A DNA stretch of 64,000 nt from CAVWDU01 sp963840725 (GTDB lineage: Bacteria > Pseudomonadota > Gammaproteobacteria > Pseudomonadales > Halieaceae), in assembly GCA_963840725.1 (NCBI GenBank), contig CAWIZY010000028.1:62001-126000 (forward strand), read 5' to 3'. Within the stretch, counting starts at the first letter, position 1; each line of letters starts with the position of its first letter. Of this stretch, positions 63,362 to 64,000 are shown one piece after another. The translations under genes were made by a program, and so were the position numbers. A model generated the notes under the pieces. The model saw only the letters and a program-made list of their open reading frames with translations. It did no database searches and was not told the DNA's origin.

Positions 63362-64000
63362 TCAGGCGATTGGTGCGTCCGTGGCCTCCTGCTCGGGGTC
63401 CGGACCGATCTCCGCTTCGTGGGCCTCCTGAAACTCTTCAACCTGCCGCTCTACCACGCCGACCTTGCGTCCGTAAGCCGCCACATGAAACGCTGCATCG
63501 CCCTCGTACACCAGCGGAAGATTGGTGCGGCCGATCACCATGCCAGATACCGAGGAGACCAGTTCCGTTTCGGAACTGCCCAACGGGTCTGCAACAATGG
63601 CAATGACCTGGCCCTTGGTCACTTTTGCGCCCAGCGGCACCAGCGCGCGCAGAATTCCACTCTCGGGGGAACGCATCCAAATGGTCTCATCGCTCACTAG
63701 CGGTGGTGCGGGTGGCGTGCGGCGGCGGCTCTTGCCGAGCATGCCAATCGCACGCATGACGTTGATGATCCCCTTAACGCCAGCTCGGATGTACAATTCG
63801 TTGAAGCGCAAAGCCTCTCCCGCCTCGTACAGGAGAACCGGGACACCCGCCTCACCAGCGCAGGCCCGCAGGGAGCCGTCACGGATGCGCGCGTGAATAG
63901 CCAAAGGCACACCGAATGCCTCTGTCATCATCAAGGTCTCCGGATCATCGAGGTCTGCCCGAATCTGGGGGAAGTTGCTGCGGTGTCTGGCGCCGGTGTG
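63362..64000 (-). CDS. Succinylglutamate desuccinylase/aspartoacylase-family protein (partial, N-terminus outside window)
   Basis: Zinc-dependent deacylase-family protein cut by the right edge of the window. The open frame continues to the last base; at the edge it encodes HTGARHRSNFPQIRADLDDP, the family core with the substrate Arg and zinc-site surroundings. The rest includes VPVLLYEAGEALRF with the catalytic Glu, and the C-terminal beta domain (GMVIGRTNLPLVYEGDAAFHVA). An internal ATG at 63934 is not the start. These genes recur with rimK in gammaproteobacteria, so a link to RimK-added glutamates or other amide substrates is likely but unproven. Confidence 0.85.
   Translation of the reverse strand, partial: HTGARHRSNFPQIRADLDDPETLMMTEAFGVPLAIHARIRDGSLRACAGEAGVPVLLYEAGEALRFNELYIRAGVKGIINVMRAIGMLGKSRRRTPPAPPLVSDETIWMRSPESGILRALVPLGAKVTKGQVIAIVADPLGSSETELVSSVSGMVIGRTNLPLVYEGDAAFHVAAYGRKVGVVERQVEEFQEAHEAEIGPDPEQEATDAPIA

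Overview
The window reads as the chromosome of a marine, carbohydrate- and amine-degrading gammaproteobacterium. Its GC content is fairly high and coding is dense. TonB-dependent receptors, the receptor/halogenase/SapC/cupin module, GH3 glucosidases, a RimK-RCK fusion and TTQ amine dehydrogenase genes suggest a relative of the Halieaceae/OM60-NOR5 or Alteromonadales-type groups. No rRNA, tRNA or housekeeping marker is present, so this placement is inference.

Left part (0.3-13.4 kb): a LytTR-type two-component pair with a Glu-Thr microsatellite tail on the kinase, a secreted CBM9-like sugar-binding protein, and a minus-strand operon of a sugar-type TonB receptor, a flavin-dependent halogenase, SapC, a JmjC-like cupin and a second halogenase. 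A 278-bp MITE-like element sits exactly at the receptor stop codon. An ADP-ribosylglycohydrolase-family gene follows. Next (13.6-24.6 kb) is a plus-strand sugar operon: two cytoplasmic GH3 beta-glucosidases, a GPH-type symporter, a sugar-porter MFS protein, a Gfo/Idh oxidoreductase, glucokinase and a homocysteine methyltransferase-like gene. Together they outline a glucoside uptake route from outer-membrane receptor to inner-membrane symporter, cytoplasmic hydrolysis and phosphorylation.

Middle part (24.6-42.8 kb): a membrane-anchored alpha/beta hydrolase, a subtilase with two P-domains, a secreted DUF3604 protein, a second GPH symporter overlapping truC, and a 1981-residue secreted FG-GAP/RHS protein followed by an AT-richer stretch with small, possibly frameshifted ORFs. 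A small exported protein lies upstream of the RHS gene. Beyond it are about 2.7 tandem copies of a 345-355 bp non-coding repeat with a variable GGCAGN microsatellite.

Right part (41.8-64 kb): an MBL-fold hydrolase, malonyl-CoA synthetase and decarboxylase with a truncated AtoE-like transporter, an Old Yellow Enzyme-family reductase, a secreted YtcJ-like amidohydrolase, a second TonB receptor divergent from an amidase, an AraC regulator, and a complete aau/mau-type operon for a TTQ amine dehydrogenase (heavy chain, MauE, MauD, light chain, two c-type cytochromes) behind an aldehyde dehydrogenase. The heavy chain carries one frameshift. The rimK-RCK gene next to it carries three. A Na+/Ca2+ exchanger and a partial aspartoacylase-family gene close the window. 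Amide uptake, amidase, amine dehydrogenase and aldehyde dehydrogenase could form one catabolic route, but this is inferred from gene order only.
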